From positions 372,001 through 436,000 of the forward strand of contig NZ_CP026108.1 in assembly GCF_002902965.1 (NCBI RefSeq): a DNA stretch of 64,000 nucleotides, in the 5' to 3' direction. A model generated the notes under the pieces. That model was given only the letters and a program-made list of their open reading frames with translations. It was not told where the DNA came from and made no database searches. The first letter of the stretch is position 1. Each line of letters begins with the position of its first letter. Shown here piece after piece: positions 44,272-53,522 of the stretch. The DNA comes from Paraburkholderia hospita. Lineage in GTDB: Bacteria; Pseudomonadota; Gammaproteobacteria; Burkholderiales; Burkholderiaceae. The position numbers and the translations under genes are program-made.

Positions 44272-47200
44272 ATGCGTATAGGCAAGCTCGAACTGATTCG
44301 TTACGGCAAGTTCTCCGACGAAGCGGTGGCGTTTCCCCGCTCGTCGCACGATTTTCATTTTCTTGTCGGCCCTAACGAAGCCGGCAAGTCCACCATCAAG
44401 ACGGCCATCACCGAACTGCTGTTCGGTATGCCGCACAGCTCGCCGCTGGACTTCATTCATCCTCAGAGCGAATTGCGGCTGGGCGCGATGATCGAGCATT
44501 CGGATCAGGCGCTGGCGTTTCATCGGTCGAAGGCGAGGAAAACGCCCTTGTCCGCACCGACGGGTGAACCGCTCGCGGGAGAGGCACTCGTGCCGTTTCT
44601 CGGCGCAGCAGACAAGGCTTTCTTCGAACAGATGTTCTGCCTCGATCACACGTCGCTGATCAGAGGCGGGCAGAGCATTCTCGACGCGTCAAGCGACGTA
44701 GGGCAGGTGTTGTTCCAGTCGGCGGCGGGGATTTCGAGTCTGGGTCCCGTGCGGGAGCGGCTCACGCAAGAGGCCGACCGCCTGTGGAGCAAGCGCAAGG
44801 CGGGCGAGCGCGCTTACTACGTCGGGCAGAAGCAGCTGGACGACGCGAGCGCCGAACTGAAATCGGCAGCCGTCCGGACATCGGCATGGCGGGCCGCGCA
44901 GGAGGCGGTCGACGACGCGCTGGAAGGCAAGGCATCCGCTGAGCGCCGGCACGGCGAACTCGAACTGAAGCGCAGCCGCCTCGAACGCATTCGCCGCGTC
45001 ACGCATCATCTTGCCGTATGGCGCGAAAAGACGGCCGACTTGCGCGCGCTGGGCGACGTGATCGATCTGCCTCACGATGCCGACGCCACGCTGCAAGGCG
45101 CGTTGAGAAAACTGGCTGCCGCCGAAAGCGCGCTTGAGGTGCATCTGCGACGCGCGAGCGAACTGCAAGGCGCGCTCGAAAACATGGACGTCGATCAGAC
45201 CGCGCTGGCGTTCCAGAGCGAAGTCGAGGCGCTCGAAAGCACACGCCACCGATGCAGCGACCACGAGGCGGACGTCGCGCGCCTCGAGCAGCAGGTCGCG
45301 TTGCTCGTGCGTCAGGTCGCGGATGCGTGCGTGCAACTCGACTGGCCCGAGGACGAACGGGCGGCGCGCAACAGGGTACCCTCGGCGCTTGCATTGCATA
45401 CCGTCGAGAGCCTGATGCGCGAGCGCGGCAAGCTCGAGCAGTCAGTCATCAACGCACAGCAGGCGATTCAGAGGAAGCTTGCTGACATCGCCGACCTCGG
45501 CCGCAAGCTGGAGGGCCTGCCCTCCGTGGACGTGCCAGACGATGTCCAGGCTGCGCTGCGTTCCGCGCAGCGATACAGGGAAAACGACCCCGCGCAGCGA
45601 CGCTTGAAGGAGGCCGCCGCCGACGCGCAGCGCACGCTGGATGCGAGTCTCGCGGCGCTCGGCAAATGGAACCGCCCGTTGCCGGCGCTGAAGTCGATGA
45701 CCCTGCCGTCGATGGAACGTGTCGCCTCGTTGCGTGCCGAGCGCGACGATCTCGTCTCGCGTTACATGCGCGCACGCGACCGCTTCGATGAAGCTCGCGA
45801 GGACGAGCGTCTGGCCGTTGCCGAACACGATGCGTTCGAGCAGGCTCACCAGATCGTGACGGGCGAAGTCGTCCTGCAAGCCCGCGAAGTCCGCGACGCG
45901 GCTTGGGCGGCGATCAGGGATGGCGCGGTGGCCGTTGCGGACGGTGCGCCGGAATTTGAAGCGGCAGTGGCCACAGCGGACGATCTGTCTGACGGGCAGG
46001 TTGGCACGGTAGCGCAAGCGTCGGAACTGTCGAACCTGAAGCAGCGGGCTCTCGAAGCGAAGGAAGCGGCGTTGCGGCACGGCCAGCGTGTTGCCGACGC
46101 ACAAGCGGCGCTGGCGCGATTCGACGCAAGCTGGGCGTTGCTTGTATCCGAACAGGAACTCGCTGGCATGGCGCTCGACGATATCGCCTCGTGGATGACG
46201 CGTCGCGACAGCGCACTGCACGCCGCCACGGCGCATGAAAAGTCTGCCGATGAACTGGCGCGCGAAAGCGCAGAGGTCGAATCGTGCCAGACACGGCTCG
46301 CCCGTTGCCTCGTCCAGGCGGGGATGAGCGGCCCGTTGCCGGTCGACCTCGAAGGCCTGTGCGCGATGGCCGAGCGCTACGTGAGCGAACGCAGGCAGGC
46401 GGCGGCGACCCAGAGTCTGCTCGCCGGACAGATCGAAGCGGCTCAGGCCGACGTGGCGAGCTTGCGTCGGGAGGCCGACGTTCATGACGCCGCACACCGT
46501 CTCTGGAAGGATCAGTGGGCGGGTGCCATGGTGAAGGCGGGCCTGTCCGCCGTCGCGGAGTCAGATGCCGCGACGGAGGCTGCACTCGGAATCGCCCGGA
46601 CGGTTCGCGAACAGCTCGATCAGATCGCATCTATCCGCAACGCACAGATCGATCCCATGCGCGCCGCCCTGGCGGCCTTTTCCACGGAGGCCAGCAGGCT
46701 CGCGGCCCGATTCGGCGTATCGATGCCGGAAGCGGACGCGAAAGCCATTTCGATCGAACTTTCGCAGCGTCTGTCGTCGGCGCGTGCGGTAAAGGCCGAA
46801 GCCGAGCGCCTGACGAACGAACGGGCCGATGTGTCGGAGCGCGTTCGCCTCGCCCGCGCAGAGGTGGACGAGGCGAGCGCGCAACTGCGTCCGCTATACG
46901 CGCTTGCCGCCGTCGACAAGCCTGACCTGTTGCGTCCCTTGATCGCGCGCTCGGACGGGAAGCGTGAACTGGCGGCGGCCATCGACCAGGCGCGCAGGAG
47001 TCTCGTCGACGATGGCGACGGACTGAGCATCGATGAACTCGCTGAGGAAGTCGATGCGACCGACCTGCAGACGGTGCAAGCCGATCTGCTGGGCGTGGGC
47101 GCCGCGCTAATGGACTCGGTCAACGCGCGTGCCGAGATGGCGACGAAAGTGGCGCAGGCGCGTCAACAACTGGAGGCGATCTCGGGCGGCGCGAACGCGG

Positions 47201-47733
47201 CGATTGCCGAGGCGAAACGCCAGGAGGCGCTCGCTACCATGGCCGAAGCGGCCGAACGCTTCATCAAGGTCGAGACGGCGTCGACCTTGCTGCGCTGGGC
47301 CGTCGACCGGTACCGCGAGCGTCGCCAGGGGCCGATGCTGGCGCGCGCGAGCGCGATCTTTTCTGAATTGACGCTAGGCGCGTTCGAACGTCTTTCGGTC
47401 GATTACGACAGCCAACCGCTGGCGCTGGCCGCAGTGCGTGCGGGTGGCGAACGCGTGGAGGTCGCGGGCATGAGCGAAGGGACGCGCGATCAGCTCTATC
47501 TGGCATTGCGTCTTGCCGCGCTCGAATTGCATTGCGAGCGTGGCCTAGCGTTGCCTTTCGTCGCTGATGACCTGTTCATCAACTTCGACGACAAACGGGC
47601 GAAGGCCGGGCTTCGCGTGCTGGCGGGACTGGCCACACGCATGCAGGTGATATTTCTCAGCCATCACGATCACCTCGTCGAGATCGTCAACGGGGTGTTC
47701 GGCGCCTCTGCGAACGTGCGATATCTGGGCTAA
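44272..47733 (+). CDS. SbcC/YhaN-like AAA ATPase
   Basis: 1,153 residues. N-terminal ATPase half: LELIRYGKFSDEAV, Walker A VGPNEAGKST (about 33-42), then the YhaN-type FIHPQSELRLGAMIEH. Long coiled coils span about 170-1000. C-terminal half: signature SEGTRDQLYLALRLA, Walker B LPFVADDLFINFDD, and the switch histidine in FLSHHDHLV. Partner of the preceding phosphoesterase, to which it is linked with a 3-bp gap. The coiled-coil apex lacks an obvious zinc-hook CxxC, as in YhaN-like proteins. A strong terminator follows. Confidence 0.85.
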   Translation: MRIGKLELIRYGKFSDEAVAFPRSSHDFHFLVGPNEAGKSTIKTAITELLFGMPHSSPLDFIHPQSELRLGAMIEHSDQALAFHRSKARKTPLSAPTGEPLAGEALVPFLGAADKAFFEQMFCLDHTSLIRGGQSILDASSDVGQVLFQSAAGISSLGPVRERLTQEADRLWSKRKAGERAYYVGQKQLDDASAELKSAAVRTSAWRAAQEAVDDALEGKASAERRHGELELKRSRLERIRRVTHHLAVWREKTADLRALGDVIDLPHDADATLQGALRKLAAAESALEVHLRRASELQGALENMDVDQTALAFQSEVEALESTRHRCSDHEADVARLEQQVALLVRQVADACVQLDWPEDERAARNRVPSALALHTVESLMRERGKLEQSVINAQQAIQRKLADIADLGRKLEGLPSVDVPDDVQAALRSAQRYRENDPAQRRLKEAAADAQRTLDASLAALGKWNRPLPALKSMTLPSMERVASLRAERDDLVSRYMRARDRFDEAREDERLAVAEHDAFEQAHQIVTGEVVLQAREVRDAAWAAIRDGAVAVADGAPEFEAAVATADDLSDGQVGTVAQASELSNLKQRALEAKEAALRHGQRVADAQAALARFDASWALLVSEQELAGMALDDIASWMTRRDSALHAATAHEKSADELARESAEVESCQTRLARCLVQAGMSGPLPVDLEGLCAMAERYVSERRQAAATQSLLAGQIEAAQADVASLRREADVHDAAHRLWKDQWAGAMVKAGLSAVAESDAATEAALGIARTVREQLDQIASIRNAQIDPMRAALAAFSTEASRLAARFGVSMPEADAKAISIELSQRLSSARAVKAEAERLTNERADVSERVRLARAEVDEASAQLRPLYALAAVDKPDLLRPLIARSDGKRELAAAIDQARRSLVDDGDGLSIDELAEEVDATDLQTVQADLLGVGAALMDSVNARAEMATKVAQARQQLEAISGGANAAIAEAKRQEALATMAEAAERFIKVETASTLLRWAVDRYRERRQGPMLARASAIFSELTLGAFERLSVDYDSQPLALAAVRAGGERVEVAGMSEGTRDQLYLALRLAALELHCERGLALPFVADDLFINFDDKRAKAGLRVLAGLATRMQVIFLSHHDHLVEIVNGVFGASANVRYLG

Positions 47734-47779
47734 CGATGTCCCTGTTCAGCCACACAACGTTGAGTATTCGTTGTTGCTA

Positions 47780-47828
47780 GCGGTACGGCGCACCGGAATT
47801 CCGGCGCGCCGTGCCGCTTTTGCTTTTT
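47780..47828 (+). terminator. Rho-independent terminator after SbcC-like gene
   Basis: GCGGTACGGCGC (47780-47791) pairs with GCGCCGTGCCGC (47806-47817), with an inner CCGGAATTCCGG, and is followed by TTTTGCTTTTT. Confidence 0.8.
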
Positions 47829-47917
47829 CCTGAGGCGATATCCACTAGCAAAGCGAATCGCAATACGCAAACGTTTTTGGTCCAGACCAAGGACCGCGGT
47901 GTCTCGTCGCGATCATC

Positions 47918-47950
47918 GGGACGTGAATTGTCCCAACCCGTATCTACAGT
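47918..47950 (+). promoter_or_regulatory. 17-bp palindromic operator plus -10
   Basis: GGGACG-TGAAT-TGTCCC (47918-47934), nine bases, CTACAGT (47944-47950). The small gene at 47998 follows with a leader of about 40 nt. Confidence 0.7.
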
Positions 47951-47997
47951 GTTGTCGTTGCAGAACGCACACCAGGCAGACACCACGGGGAACACGA

Positions 47998-48204
47998 ATG
48001 GCCACTGAATATCTGCGCGACGACCACTATCACATCATCGGTTCGATCGAGACCGATTCGAGGGGCAAACAGATTGCGCGTGATGCGCGTTACAACCGGC
48101 TTGGCGAATACGATCCCCGGACCGATCAAACCCGCGACGCTTCTTTCCGGATCCTTGGGACGGGCAATCAGCTTTCGGCATTGATCTGGCGTGCAGTCAG
48201 ATAG
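47998..48204 (+). CDS. Small hypothetical protein, 68 aa
   Basis: ATG preceded by GGGGAA. Composed of short tandem-like segments (HYHIIGSIETDSRGKQIARD, RYNRLGEYDPRTDQTRDASF) ending in GTGNQLSALIWRAV. Rich in charged and polar residues, soluble. I do not know a characterised member. It has its own 17-bp palindrome and -10, which makes it one of the clearest targets of the regulon. Confidence 0.65.
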   Translation: MATEYLRDDHYHIIGSIETDSRGKQIARDARYNRLGEYDPRTDQTRDASFRILGTGNQLSALIWRAVR

Positions 48205-48316
48205 CCGCGACGTGCGCGTTGTCATTCGGTGGCGCAAATCGTCAGCGAATGCTTAAAGAAAGTACAGCGCGTGCCGTAATTGCCATGGTGTATCCATGGC
48301 GACCGCGCGTGTAATC

Positions 48317-48349
48317 GGGACGTCGTTTGTCTCGAGCGCGATGCAAACT
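48317..48349 (+). promoter_or_regulatory. 17-bp palindromic operator plus -10-like sequence
   Basis: GGGACG-TCGTT-TGTCTC (48317-48333), nine bases, GCAAACT (48343-48349). Confidence 0.6.
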
Positions 48350-48420
48350 GTACAAGTGAATCCATGCGCACGGCGGCATTGGAGACACAGACTCGCTGTA
48401 TTCACCTGAGAGGACTCAAC

Positions 48421-48564
48421 ATGTTGAACAACAATTCGCCCCTCGAAAGCCTTGCGGCATTTGCCATCGTTTTCGCCACCGGCATCCTGTCGACGGTCGC
48501 GCTTGGTAAGTACATTGAAAAGGTTCGCCGCGACGCCCAGAATGTTGCGTCTGGCGCAGCGTGA
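48421..48564 (+). CDS. Small single-pass membrane protein, 47 aa
   Basis: ATG preceded by AGAGGA. One membrane segment (SLAAFAIVFATGILSTVALG) with a short polar N-terminus and a basic C-terminus (KYIEKVRRDAQN), so probably anchored in the inner membrane with the tail in the cytoplasm. It follows a 17-bp palindrome. Function unknown. Confidence 0.65.
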   Translation: MLNNNSPLESLAAFAIVFATGILSTVALGKYIEKVRRDAQNVASGAA

Positions 48565-48614
48565 GCATCTAACGCACCGGCCTCGCCGTTTTCATTCCAG
48601 CATGCGTTCGCTCC

Positions 48615-48833
48615 ATGCCGATTCCAGCACCTCCGGTGAAATTGACCTGCCGCGCTTGCGGCTGGCACCGCGTTTATCGGCCACACAGCGACGTGCTGTT
48701 GATCCTCGGTGTATGTGAGGCGTGTGGGAGTGAAGATCTGGAGATCAGGCCGGCGCGGCCGTTCGACAGTCTCGGCACCTTGGCCATGTGGTTGTTGGAC
48801 CGTCTCAGTGGCCGTTCGCGCACAAGGTTTTAG
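48615..48833 (+). CDS. Small zinc-ribbon-like protein, 72 aa
   Basis: Two cysteine pairs, CRACGW and CEACGSED, about 20 residues apart, suggest a zinc ribbon. The C-terminal third is hydrophobic then basic (LGTLAMWLLDRLSGRSRTRF). Start codon context is weak. It lies between the small membrane protein and the first SIR2 gene. Confidence 0.55.
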   Translation: MPIPAPPVKLTCRACGWHRVYRPHSDVLLILGVCEACGSEDLEIRPARPFDSLGTLAMWLLDRLSGRSRTRF

Positions 48834-48914
48834 CGGCGTGCGCGTGCGGACATTTACATAACAATGACCCAGACCATAGCCGACAGGCAGACAGAACAAC
48901 GAGGGCCGTACGGG

Positions 48915-49760
48915 ATGAAAGAACAACAATTGGCAATCGAGCAGGCCGCCGCCTGGCTGCGCAACGCGGACGGTCTGCTCGTGACGGCAGGCGCGGGCAT
49001 CGGGGTGGATTCGGGGTTGCCGGATTTTCGCGGCAACGAGGGCCTCTGGCGCGCGTATCCGGCGCTGGGCGCGGCGCAGATCGGTTTTCAGGCGATCGCC
49101 AATCCCGCGTCGTTCCTTGAAGATCCGTTGCTCGCGTGGGGATTTTACGGGCATCGCCTGAAGTTGTATCGCGAGGTCGTGCCTCACGCCGGGTTTGCGA
49201 TCCTCCAGCGCTGGGCGCAACGCATGCCGCGCGGTGCGTTTGTCCGCACCAGCAACGTGGACGGCCAGTTCCAGCGCGCGGGATTCGCGGAAGAGACTGT
49301 TGCCGAGTGCCACGGGTCCATTCACCATCTGCAATGCGTGTTGCCGTGCTGCTCGCGCATCTGGCCCGCGACGGAATTCGAGCCGCAGGTCGATGAGCAG
49401 GCTTGCCGGCTGGTCGGACCGTTGCCGCGCTGCCCGGATTGCGGCGGGATCGCACGCCCCAATGTGCTGATGTTCTACGATGCCGCCTGGCTGTCGCGGC
49501 GTACCGACGCACAGGAAGCGCGTTTGCAGCGCTGGATCGACTCCACCCGCCGGATCGTCACAGTGGAACTCGGCGCGGGCACGTCCTTGCCGACCATCCG
49601 CCGGTTCAGCGAACGTCACGGGCCGCGCGTCATCCGCATCAATTTGCGGGAGCCGCAAATCGATCCGGCGAAAGGCATCGGCATTCAGGGCGGCGCGCTC
49701 GAGACACTCGTCGCACTCGACCACGCGCTCGATCAGGCAAACGGTGCGCCCAAGCGCTGA
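48915..49760 (+). CDS. SIR2-family NAD-dependent protein (first)
   Basis: About 281 residues. AGAGIGVDSGLPDFRG (NAD binding), RTSNVDGQFQRAGF, ECHGSIHHLQC with the catalytic histidine, zinc cysteines in CVLPCC and CPDCGG, and VELGAGTSLPTIR. These are the motifs of sirtuin deacylases rather than of the N-terminal domains of large SIR2 defence proteins. The frame opens at 48864, but 48915 gives an N-terminus equal in length to that of the second SIR2 protein at 59946. It precedes recC by 123 bp; the two SIR2 genes bracket recCBD. Confidence 0.83.
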   Translation: MKEQQLAIEQAAAWLRNADGLLVTAGAGIGVDSGLPDFRGNEGLWRAYPALGAAQIGFQAIANPASFLEDPLLAWGFYGHRLKLYREVVPHAGFAILQRWAQRMPRGAFVRTSNVDGQFQRAGFAEETVAECHGSIHHLQCVLPCCSRIWPATEFEPQVDEQACRLVGPLPRCPDCGGIARPNVLMFYDAAWLSRRTDAQEARLQRWIDSTRRIVTVELGAGTSLPTIRRFSERHGPRVIRINLREPQIDPAKGIGIQGGALETLVALDHALDQANGAPKR

Positions 49761-49883
49761 CCGGCCACACCTCATCGTTTCCGCCGACGTGCGAGCCGCC
49801 ACTCAACTCACGACCACGCGCATTGCGCGAACGGAACGCGAGCGCGTGTTACCCACGCGCGGCGCTTCCGCTTTCGCGCGTTC

Positions 49884-52800
49884 ATGGAGTCTTTCTTGAC
49901 ATCGAATTCCCTTTCTCCCGGGCTGATGCTGATTCACGGCAATCGCTCCGAGCGCCTTCGCGATCTGCTCGTCGAATGGATGAAGCGCAACCCGCTCGCG
50001 CCGCTCGAGAACGAAGTGATCCTCGTGCAGAGCAACGGTATTGCCCAATGGCTCAAGCTCGCGCTCGCGGCTGACCACGATCCCATGACGGATTCCGGTG
50101 GCTGCGGGATCGCCGCCGCACTGGAAATCTCGCTGCCTTCCACCTTCATCTGGCAGGCGTACCGCGCGGTGCTGGGCAAGTCGTCGGTGGCCGAGGTGTC
50201 GCCGTTCGACGAGTCGCGGCTCGTGTGGCGGTTGATGCGCGTGCTGCCCACGCTCATCGACCTTCCGGCGTTCGAGCCGCTGCGCCGCTTCATCAGTCAC
50301 GACGACGATCGCCGCAAGCGCTTTCAGCTTGCCGAGCGTATCGCCGATCTGTTCGACCAGTACCAGATGTATCGCGCCGACTGGCTCGACCGCTGGGCGA
50401 AAGGCAACGACAGCGTGCTCGATGCGCGCGGCGAAGTGCATCCGTTGCCCGATGAACAACGCTGGCAGGCGGCGCTGTGGCGCGAACTCGTCGCGGACGT
50501 CGCGAATTCGGCGGATGCTGCCGCAGCGCCCGAAGCGATGTCGGATGGTGGACGCGCCGCCGTTCATCAGGCGTTCCTTGCGCGTGTCGAAGCGTGGGAC
50601 AGCGACACGCGGCCGCCAGGCTTGCCGCGTCGGGTGATCGTATTCGGCATTTCGAGCCTGCCGCGCCAGTCGCTCGAGGCACTCGCCGCCATCGCGCGCT
50701 GGACGCAGGTGCTGATGTGCGTGCCGAATCCGTGCGCGCACTATTGGGCCGACATCGTGCCGGACAAGGAGCTACTGCGCGCACAACATTCGCGGCAGCA
50801 GCGCCGCGTGGGCGCGCCCGCCGAACTGGCTGCCGAACAACTGCATCTGCATGCGCATCCGTTGCTCGCATCGTGGGGCAAGCAGGGACGCGATTTCATC
50901 GGCTTGCTGGACGAGTTCGACAGCGCCGAGGCACGCGAGCGCTATCGCCCGCAATTCGCGGGCATCGGGCAGCGCATCGACCTGTTCGAGGAGCGCGAAG
51001 CGACGTCACTGCTGCAACAGCTGCAGGACGATATCCGCGATCTGCGCCCGCTGCGCGAGACGCAAGAGGAATGGCCGCCCGTCGATCCCGCTGCCGACGA
51101 GTCGATCCGCTTTCACATCGCGCACAGCGCGCAGCGCGAAGTCGAAGTCCTTCACGACCAGCTGCTTGCCGCCTTCAACGCCGACCCGACCTTGCGGCCG
51201 CGCGACATCATCGTCATGGTGCCGGACATCGACGCGTACGCGCCGCACATCCAGGCCGTCTTCGGGCTGCTCGACCGTGACGATCGGCGCTACATTCCGT
51301 TCAGCGTCGCCGACCGTGGACAACGCAAGGCGGACCCGCTCGTCGGCGCGCTCGAAACGCTCCTCAGCTTGCAGCATTCGCGCCTGACGGTGAGCGATCT
51401 GCTCGATCTGCTCGACGTCCCGGCGCTGCGCCGGCGTTTCGCCATCGACGAGAGCGATCTTCCGACGCTGCGTGCGTGGATGCGCGGCGCGAACGTGCGC
51501 TGGGGCTTGCACGCCGAGCATCGTGCGAGCCTCGGCTTGCCGCGCGACGACAACGCGGCGGCGCCGCACACCTGGCTGTTCGGCCTGCGCCGGATGTTGC
51601 TCGGCTATGCGGTGGGCGGCGAAACGGACGCGTGGGGCGACATCGAGCCATTCGGTGAAGTGGGTGGACTCGACGCCGCGCTGCTGGGTCCGATCGTCCG
51701 GCTGATCGACGAACTCGACCACGCGTGGCGCACGATGTGCGAGCCGGCAACGCCCACCGTATGGTGCGAGCGCTTGCGCTCGCTGAAGCAGGCGTTTTTC
51801 AGTGCCGACGACGGCAACGATGCCTATACGCTCGCGCGGCTCGACAACATCCTGCACACGTGGCTCGACGCCTGCACGGAAGCGGGACTCGACGACACAT
51901 TGCCGCTTTCCGTCGTCGGCGATTACTGGCTGAGCCTGCTCGACGACGCGGGTCTTGCACAACGCTTCTTCGCGGGCTCGGTCACGTTCGCGACGCTGAT
52001 GCCGATGCGCGCCATTCCGTTCCGCCGGGTGTGTCTGCTCGGCATGAACGACGGCGACTATCCGCGCACCCGCGTGCCGATGGATTTCGACCTGATGCGC
52101 GGCTACCACCGGCCCGGCGACCGTTCGCGTCGCGAGGACGATCGTTATCTGCTGCTCGAAGCGCTGCTGTCGGCGCGCGATCATCTGCATGTGTCTTGGG
52201 TCGGACGCAGCATCAACGACAACAGCGAGCGGCCGCCGTCCGTGCTGATCGGGCAGTTGCGCGACCATCTCGTTTCCGGCTGGAAGCTTGCCGATGCACC
52301 GTCGGACAAACGACAAGCGCTCGTCGATGCGTTGACGGTCGTGCATCGCTTGCAGCCGTTCAGCGCCGAGTATTTTTCCGCGAACGCCGACACCGATACG
52401 TCGCGGCTTTTTACCTATGCCGCCGAATGGCGCGACGTGCCGTCCGAAACGGCGACGCCCCATGCCACACCTGCCACACCTGCCACGGCTGACGCGCCGC
52501 TCGATGCTGTCGTGCGCGACGAGCCCTTGTCGCTGCGCGAAGTCGCCGATTTCCTGCGCAATCCCGTGAAGGCGTTTCTGTCGCAACGCCTGCGCATCGC
52601 GCTGGATATCCAGGAAACGGCCAGCGACGATCAGGAGCCGTTCGAGCTCGATGCGCTCGACATCTGGAAACTGCAGGACGAACTGATCGGCGCGCAGGTC
52701 GCGCAAGTGCACGAAGACGCTGACGACCCGACGCTCGTCGCGGTGCGCGACGCGCGTCTTGCCGTCATCCGGCGACGCGGTGACGTCGCGACGGGCGGAT

Positions 52801-53522
52801 TCGGCGACCTCGCGAGCGACAGACTGATCGAGCCGATGGACAAGCTGTTCGACGCGTACCGGACGCAACTCGCGCGCTGGCCGGTCGTGCACGAGCGCGA
52901 ACAGGAAATCGGCTTTGCGGTGGCGGGCGAGCACGGCCAGTTGGCCATCGCCGACTGGCTTGGCCATTGGCGTGCCGATAATGACGGCAAGCTCGCGCGC
53001 GTGCTGCTTGAAACCAGCGAACTCGTGGAAGGACGAACCCGGCGCTATCGCTATGCGAAGCTCGTCAGACCGTGGGTGCAGCATCTCGCGGCAAACCTCG
53101 ATGGCCGTGAAGTATCGACGGTGATCGTCAGCAAGAAGGGGACGGTCGAGTTCCCGCCGATGCAAGCGGGCAAGGCGGCCGCGTATCTCGGCGCGTTACT
53201 GCGCGCCTGGGAGGAAGGCATGCGCAGGCCGCTGCCGCTTGCAGTCGAGTCCGCGTTCGAATGGATTTTTGCGGGCGGCGCGCCACGCAACGACACGGAG
53301 CCATCGCGGGATATGACGGATGCGCGCCATGCCGCGCGCCGGAAATACGAAGGCGACGGCAGCGGCTTCACGTCCGGAGAGGTGGAAAAGAGCGCGAGCT
53401 TGCGCCGCGCCTATCCCGATTTCGAGAGCCTGTCCGCGAGCGGCGAATTTGCGGTGCTGGCCGATGCGCTGCTCAAGCCGCTGATCGACGTAGTGAAGAA
53501 CAACGCAGGAGCTGAAGAATGA
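49884..53522 (+). CDS. recC: Exodeoxyribonuclease V subunit gamma (RecC)
   Basis: 1,212 residues, slightly longer than the roughly 1,120 of the enterobacterial protein. Typical features are LMLIHGNRSERLRDLLVEWM at the N-terminus, VQSNGIAQWLKLAL, SLPSTFIWQAYRAVLG, PRRVIVFGISSLPRQSLEAL, FHIAHSAQREVEVLHDQLL, LLGMNDGDYPRTRVPMDFDL and a C-terminal nuclease-like inactive domain. RecC recognises Chi and holds RecB and RecD in the DNA-end resection complex. The gene overlaps recB by four bases (ATGA), so stoichiometry is probably kept by translational coupling. Confidence 0.93.
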   Translation: MESFLTSNSLSPGLMLIHGNRSERLRDLLVEWMKRNPLAPLENEVILVQSNGIAQWLKLALAADHDPMTDSGGCGIAAALEISLPSTFIWQAYRAVLGKSSVAEVSPFDESRLVWRLMRVLPTLIDLPAFEPLRRFISHDDDRRKRFQLAERIADLFDQYQMYRADWLDRWAKGNDSVLDARGEVHPLPDEQRWQAALWRELVADVANSADAAAAPEAMSDGGRAAVHQAFLARVEAWDSDTRPPGLPRRVIVFGISSLPRQSLEALAAIARWTQVLMCVPNPCAHYWADIVPDKELLRAQHSRQQRRVGAPAELAAEQLHLHAHPLLASWGKQGRDFIGLLDEFDSAEARERYRPQFAGIGQRIDLFEEREATSLLQQLQDDIRDLRPLRETQEEWPPVDPAADESIRFHIAHSAQREVEVLHDQLLAAFNADPTLRPRDIIVMVPDIDAYAPHIQAVFGLLDRDDRRYIPFSVADRGQRKADPLVGALETLLSLQHSRLTVSDLLDLLDVPALRRRFAIDESDLPTLRAWMRGANVRWGLHAEHRASLGLPRDDNAAAPHTWLFGLRRMLLGYAVGGETDAWGDIEPFGEVGGLDAALLGPIVRLIDELDHAWRTMCEPATPTVWCERLRSLKQAFFSADDGNDAYTLARLDNILHTWLDACTEAGLDDTLPLSVVGDYWLSLLDDAGLAQRFFAGSVTFATLMPMRAIPFRRVCLLGMNDGDYPRTRVPMDFDLMRGYHRPGDRSRREDDRYLLLEALLSARDHLHVSWVGRSINDNSERPPSVLIGQLRDHLVSGWKLADAPSDKRQALVDALTVVHRLQPFSAEYFSANADTDTSRLFTYAAEWRDVPSETATPHATPATPATADAPLDAVVRDEPLSLREVADFLRNPVKAFLSQRLRIALDIQETASDDQEPFELDALDIWKLQDELIGAQVAQVHEDADDPTLVAVRDARLAVIRRRGDVATGGFGDLASDRLIEPMDKLFDAYRTQLARWPVVHEREQEIGFAVAGEHGQLAIADWLGHWRADNDGKLARVLLETSELVEGRTRRYRYAKLVRPWVQHLAANLDGREVSTVIVSKKGTVEFPPMQAGKAAAYLGALLRAWEEGMRRPLPLAVESAFEWIFAGGAPRNDTEPSRDMTDARHAARRKYEGDGSGFTSGEVEKSASLRRAYPDFESLSASGEFAVLADALLKPLIDVVKNNAGAEE

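Noticed and set aside
51006..53165. 719-residue minus-strand open frame over recC
   Set aside because: Shadow of the recC codon pattern with no ribosome-binding site or recognisable domain.
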